From Anaerovorax odorimutans (lineage in GTDB: Bacteria; Bacillota; Clostridia; Peptostreptococcales; JAAYPU01): a stretch of DNA of 64,000 bases. A program made the translations under genes and the position numbers. Shown in pieces: positions 59,775-64,000 of this stretch. The notes below the pieces were generated by a model that was not told the DNA's origin, did no database searches, and worked only from the letters and a program-made list of their open reading frames with translations. Position 1 is the stretch's first letter; the number at the start of each line of letters is the position of its first letter. Location: the NCBI GenBank assembly GCA_016841185.1, contig JAENZQ010000004.1, positions 1 through 64,000 on the forward strand, given 5' to 3'.

Positions 59775-60956
59775 ATGGTTACTGTTGGAGAACTTATGTC
59801 TCTGAAGCCTATATCTGATTTTAAGCTGATTACTTCCGAAAAAGGGCTGGGAAAACCTGTTTTGGATACCGGTATATTAGAATATGAATCAAATGAAAAA
59901 ATTGCTGAAACATTTAAAAATGGTGATTTTGTAATTACAACTCTTTTTCTTGCAAAAGATAATCCTAATCAGGCGGAAGAATGTCTTAAAATGCTAATTA
60001 ATCAGGGTGTTAGTGCTATCGCAGTGAAAAATGTTTATTTTAACGATTTTTCAGTTGCGTTAAAGGATTATGCAGAAGAGCATAATTGTCCCGTTTTTAT
60101 TTTTTCTGATATTTTTTTTGATGATATCATTGTGACTGTCAAAAATGCCATAGATTATTTTAATTCAAAGGAATACTATGAAAAAAAAATTGAGAGCATC
60201 ATTTCGTGTGATACTGAAAGAAATTTGGTTCTCAGAACTGCTTATGAAATAAATGCATCATTTTATAATAATGTAGTGAGCGCTTACTGTGTAAGAAAAA
60301 AGAAAGATTCTGAAGAAATGAATAAACCTGAGGAAAGTACTGCAAATAGTTTTGCCGAAGCACATACTGCGACAACCGTTTTGCAATATAAAAAGGGGCT
60401 GTTAGTTTTACATACCATGGATCATCTAAAGCCATTGGCTTTAGACAGTCTTTATGATTATTTAACACATAATGAGATTTCAAGAAGCCAATACAATATT
60501 GGTGTCAGCAATATCCATACTGACCTTTGCGATTTAGACTTTTGTATTAAGGAAAGCATTTGCGCTTATATAACCTGCAGGAAGGAAAGCATCCCGATTA
60601 AAACATTTAATGATACAGGAGTCGATCAGGTACTCCTGCCTTTGATAGACAGTTATTGGATGAGGAAATACTATAGCCTGTACATAAAACAAATTTTAGA
60701 CTACGACAAAACCCACGGTACAAATCTAATGGATACGCTGATTCATTATGTTGAAAGTAATGGAGAAATTGTTCAGACCGCTAAAAAAACTTTTCAACAT
60801 GCCAATACAGTGCGGTACAAACTTGAAAAGGTAAAAAAACTCCTTAAGCTTGAAAACAGTGATTCTTTCTATGTACAGCTATATATTGCAGTCAGACTTT
60901 ATTTGCTGAAGGAATTCTCAGAAGAAACACTTGACATGCCTGACAAGGATTATTAG
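59775..60956 (+). CDS. PucR-family transcriptional regulator
   Basis: N-term MVTVGELMSLKPISDFKLITSEKGLGKPVLDTGILEYESNE; C-term VESNGEIVQTAKKTFQHANTVRYKLEKVKKLL. Confidence 0.9.
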   Translation: MVTVGELMSLKPISDFKLITSEKGLGKPVLDTGILEYESNEKIAETFKNGDFVITTLFLAKDNPNQAEECLKMLINQGVSAIAVKNVYFNDFSVALKDYAEEHNCPVFIFSDIFFDDIIVTVKNAIDYFNSKEYYEKKIESIISCDTERNLVLRTAYEINASFYNNVVSAYCVRKKKDSEEMNKPEESTANSFAEAHTATTVLQYKKGLLVLHTMDHLKPLALDSLYDYLTHNEISRSQYNIGVSNIHTDLCDLDFCIKESICAYITCRKESIPIKTFNDTGVDQVLLPLIDSYWMRKYYSLYIKQILDYDKTHGTNLMDTLIHYVESNGEIVQTAKKTFQHANTVRYKLEKVKKLLKLENSDSFYVQLYIAVRLYLLKEFSEETLDMPDKDY

Positions 60957-61004
60957 GATTTATATAAAGATATAATACTATAATGATGAAAGAAGGCAAG
61001 TACT

Positions 61005-61583
61005 ATGGATAACAAACCAAACAGAGAACAGGCTTATTCTCTTTTAAAAGAGTATAATAAAAACGAAAGCTTGATCAAGCATGCGCTTACTGTTGAAGCT
61101 GTAATGAATCATTTCGCTGAACTTTTTAAAGAAAAAGAAAAGGAAAAATGGGGAATTATAGGACTTATTCATGATCTGGATTATGAAATGTTTCCGGATG
61201 AGCATTGTAAAAAAACAAGAGAGATATTAGCAGAAAGAGGATGGCCGGAAGATTATATAAGAGCAGTTGAATGTCACGGATGGAAAATTTGTACGGATGT
61301 TGAGCCTGTTGAGAAGATGGAGAAGGTATTATTTACTACAGATGAACTGACCGGTTTGATTGCAGCAACAGCTTTGATGCGTCCAACAAAAAGTATTTTG
61401 GATTTAAGTGTTAAATCGGTGAAGAAAAAATGGAAGCAAAAAAGCTTTGCTGCCGGTGTGAACAGAGAGATCATTCTAGAAGGCGCAGAGTTATTAGGAA
61501 TGGAAATAGAAGAAGTTATCGGGGAAACCATAAAAGGGATGCAGAAAGTAGCGGAAGAAATCGGACTTAAAGGGGAACTTTAG
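61005..61583 (+). CDS. HD/HDIG-domain hydrolase
   Basis: LIKHALTVEAVMNHFAELF...WGIIGLIHDLDYEMFPDEHCKKTREIL. Confidence 0.85.
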   Translation: MDNKPNREQAYSLLKEYNKNESLIKHALTVEAVMNHFAELFKEKEKEKWGIIGLIHDLDYEMFPDEHCKKTREILAERGWPEDYIRAVECHGWKICTDVEPVEKMEKVLFTTDELTGLIAATALMRPTKSILDLSVKSVKKKWKQKSFAAGVNREIILEGAELLGMEIEEVIGETIKGMQKVAEEIGLKGEL

Positions 61584-61673
61584 TGAGGTCTTGGTTTCAG
61601 GCGGAGTTTTCACCCTTTCGGGACAGGTAATTCTTAGTCATCGGATAAAAGTGTATTAGAAGAGGAGATTGAT

Positions 61674-62186
61674 ATGAAAACAAAATTACTTTCAATTCTT
61701 GTGAATAATCACCCCGGTGTAACAGCACGAATTTCGGGATTATTTCTGAGAAGGGGGTATAATATTACAAGTTTTACCGGAGAAGAAACATCATCTCCGG
61801 AGATATCCCGGATTACTGTTTCAGTAGAGTCAACAGAAGAAAATTTCGAACACATTCGGCATCAGGTATTAAAATTATATGATGTTAAAAAGGCAGTTGA
61901 ACTGAAAAGAGAAGAGGCCATTGTTAAAGAATTTGCAATGGCAAAAATTATGCTGACACCTGAATCTACAAGAAAAATTAAAGAGTGGTACGATAATTAT
62001 GATGCGGTGATTATTGATGCGGATACGGAAGTACTTATTTTTCAAATCTGTAATACAAAAGAAAAAATAGACTCTTTCTATGAAGAAATAAGACCTTACG
62101 GTATTGTGGAAACCATTAGAAGCGGTGTGATCGCATTGTCCAGAGGGAAAAGAAATATTTACGGAGAAGATACACTGCATTACTAA
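61674..62186 (+). CDS. ilvN: Acetolactate synthase small (regulatory) subunit-like
   Basis: ACT domain: LLSILVNNHPGVTARISGLFLRRGYNITSFTGEETSSPEISRITVSVE. Confidence 0.85.
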   Translation: MKTKLLSILVNNHPGVTARISGLFLRRGYNITSFTGEETSSPEISRITVSVESTEENFEHIRHQVLKLYDVKKAVELKREEAIVKEFAMAKIMLTPESTRKIKEWYDNYDAVIIDADTEVLIFQICNTKEKIDSFYEEIRPYGIVETIRSGVIALSRGKRNIYGEDTLHY

Positions 62187-62213
62187 TTTAAAAATAAGAA
62201 TTATGATAAAAAG

Positions 62214-62246
62214 AAAGGTTTTACATGAAAATGTAAAACCTTTTTT
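62214..62246 (+). terminator. Intrinsic terminator after ilvN
   Basis: AAAGGTTTTACAT-GAAA-ATGTAAAACCTTTTTT. Confidence 0.85.
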
Positions 62247-62361
62247 CGTAGAAAAATTTATATCTATAAATACTAAACCGAAATATTACTGGTGCAAATT
62301 TCTAAACCTTGGAATAACTTTTTCGAATACTATCAATACTAATGACAAGAGAGGTGTTGAT

Positions 62362-63474
62362 ATGAAAAACAAGAAATATATATATATATTTATTTTACTG
62401 CTTTTTTTATATTTTATAATAGGATGTAAAGGCAAGGAGGAAGAGGAAAAAGAATCCGGAAGTGAAAGCCAGAAACCTCCCAATGCTCTGGAACAGGTTC
62501 AGCAATTATCGGATGAGATCGTGACTTCAACCATGGGGCAGGATTGGCCCGGAAGCCTGGACAAAGTAAGAGAACTTCAGACCAAGTGGAATGAGTTGTA
62601 CCCAGACCTACAGAAAAAAGGCGTAGGCAAAGAAGAAGTAGATGCATTTGTGTCGGATATGAATACTCTAATGGATGCCTTGATCTCTAAAACTCTGAAT
62701 CTACCTCAAAAGCCGCCTGAGGGTCAGGTTCAGCAGAACCAAAGCAAGGAAGAAGAACCACAAAAACAGGAGCAAGGCCAGGAAGGACAGCAGGAACAAG
62801 GGCAGCAGAGTCAGGATGGCGAACAGGAACAACAGGATCAGGGCAGCGAACAGGAACAACAGGATCAGGGCAGCGAACAGGAACAACAGGATCAGGGTGG
62901 CGAACAGGAACAACAGGATCAGGGTGGCGAACAGGAACAACAGGATCAGGGTGGCGAACAGGAACAACAGGATCAGGCCACCCAGGAAGAACAGGGTGAT
63001 AGTGATACGGAGGAAAAAGATAAAGATCCTAAAACGGTTCTGGAAAAAATGAATCCTATCATATCCGTAGCAGAAGCCGATCTTCAGATCATTAATGCAT
63101 CTGTGGAGGTTACAAAGCATATTCCGGAATTCATGGATTTGTTTAAGAGTGAAGTACCGTCTGAATTATATAAATTAAAATATTTAATCCGACATTTAAA
63201 TGTGTTTGCAAAATTAAAGGATTGGGAAGTGGTATCGGCGGGTCTTGAAAGTGTCGAAGAAACGTGGAATTCTGTAAAATCCACAGTTATGGAGACGGAT
63301 GAAGATATGAAAATAAAGTTGGAACAAAACATTACGGAATTAAAAGATGTGATAGACTCTAAAAATGCTAATCTGACCGGTGTAAAAAGTAAACTGACCA
63401 TTGAAAATATAGAGAGTGTCATTAAAAGTATAAAAGAAAAAGAAAAAAGCAAAGAGAAAGAAAAAGAAGAATAA
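62362..63474 (+). CDS. Lipoprotein with Gln/Glu-rich tandem repeat linker
   Basis: MKNKKYIYIFILLLFLYFIIGCKGKEEEE (lipobox IIGC); start at ATG 62362. Confidence 0.8.
   Translation: MKNKKYIYIFILLLFLYFIIGCKGKEEEEKESGSESQKPPNALEQVQQLSDEIVTSTMGQDWPGSLDKVRELQTKWNELYPDLQKKGVGKEEVDAFVSDMNTLMDALISKTLNLPQKPPEGQVQQNQSKEEEPQKQEQGQEGQQEQGQQSQDGEQEQQDQGSEQEQQDQGSEQEQQDQGGEQEQQDQGGEQEQQDQGGEQEQQDQATQEEQGDSDTEEKDKDPKTVLEKMNPIISVAEADLQIINASVEVTKHIPEFMDLFKSEVPSELYKLKYLIRHLNVFAKLKDWEVVSAGLESVEETWNSVKSTVMETDEDMKIKLEQNITELKDVIDSKNANLTGVKSKLTIENIESVIKSIKEKEKSKEKEKEE
62821..62982 (+). repeat. Six 27-bp coding tandem repeats (EQEQQDQG[S/G])
   Basis: gaacaggaacaacaggatcagggNrgc x6, near identical. Confidence 0.95.
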
Positions 63475-63550
63475 GGTAATCTAAAAATATTGAAATCAAA
63501 CCATGTATGTACATGGTTTATTTTATAAATTAATAATGCCTAATATCCAA

Positions 63551-64000
63551 TTAATTCCTTTTTGAGATGTTGAAATGTAAATGATCCATACACTTTTCCA
63601 TGAATATTTTAACATTGTTTTCTTCGTCGGATATTGTGTCATTGTTCATATTACCCCGTCCCAATCTGTCGCACAACGATAAAAGAGCTATATCTTCCAG
63701 ATCAACTTCTGATAACATGGTCTCAATATCAGCAAATGGGAGTTCTTTTACAACGAACAAAATCTGCATGTGCCATCTTACCATTTTGGACACTTTGTGA
63801 ATCAATTTTTTGTCTGCATTTAAAGCCGACAAAAATTCAACTGACATCTTTTCACCAAATTTGTCATGATCATAAGCTGTTATTCTGCCTTTTCGAACTT
63901 TAGTTGCTGATGTTTTCCCTATATCATGCAATAAAGAAGCCCACATAAGTGCTTTAGGATTATGGCTTTGTTTTTTTCTGGCGGATGCATTATCAATAAC
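63551..64000 (-). CDS. HD-domain protein, tRNA-nucleotidyltransferase-associated type (5' end outside window)
   Basis: Frame stays open to the window edge: VIDNASARKKQSHNPKALMWASLLHDIGKTSATKVRKGRITAYDHDKFG. Confidence 0.75.
   Translation of the reverse strand, partial: VIDNASARKKQSHNPKALMWASLLHDIGKTSATKVRKGRITAYDHDKFGEKMSVEFLSALNADKKLIHKVSKMVRWHMQILFVVKELPFADIETMLSEVDLEDIALLSLCDRLGRGNMNNDTISDEENNVKIFMEKCMDHLHFNISKRN

Noticed and set aside
62821-62982. CRISPR-like appearance of the 27-bp repeats
   Set aside because: Repeats are contiguous with no spacers and lie in frame within a coding sequence
62816-63052. Alternative-frame ORF with repeated NRNNRIR peptide, and the minus-strand leucine/phenylalanine repeat ORF 62701-63120
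   Set aside because: Both are shadow frames of the EQEQQDQG tandem repeat in the lipoprotein gene; no RBS support

Overview
This 64-kb window is low-GC chromosomal DNA from what looks like a spore-forming anaerobic Firmicute (Clostridia-like). The evidence is ytrH/ytrI-like sporulation genes, a T-box leader, hutP, and AGGAGG-type ribosome-binding sites. There is no prophage, CRISPR array, rRNA, or clear tRNA. Most of the window is amino-acid and amide catabolism, transporters and regulators. Main blocks: (i) a sigma-54-type regulator with a solute symporter and an M20 amidohydrolase, with a near-consensus -24/-12 promoter; (ii) a histidine-degradation operon (hutH-hutU-ftcD-hutI-fchA-hutP), whose leader has a GAG-N4-UAG-N4-UAG tract abutting a perfect terminator hairpin, which fits HutP antitermination; (iii) a TRAP transporter, LuxR-type regulator, ectoine-hydrolase-like M24 enzyme, frameshifted Orn/Lys/Arg-type decarboxylase, M20 deacylase and AGCS symporter, which may form an unrecognised anaerobic catabolic pathway for ectoine or a related acyl-diamine; (iv) a Trp-type ABC transporter behind a T-box; (v) pseudouridine catabolism (psuK-psuG) and a FetAB-like exporter with a PadR regulator and a perfect operator-like palindrome. 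Noncoding structure includes a ~218-bp element with 24-bp near-perfect terminal inverted repeats nested between matching hairpins, several REP-like palindromes, a 125-bp foldback repeat flanked by a duplicated terminator, and an 11-unit hexamer repeat. All calls come from reading the sequence and supplied translations; no database searches were run.
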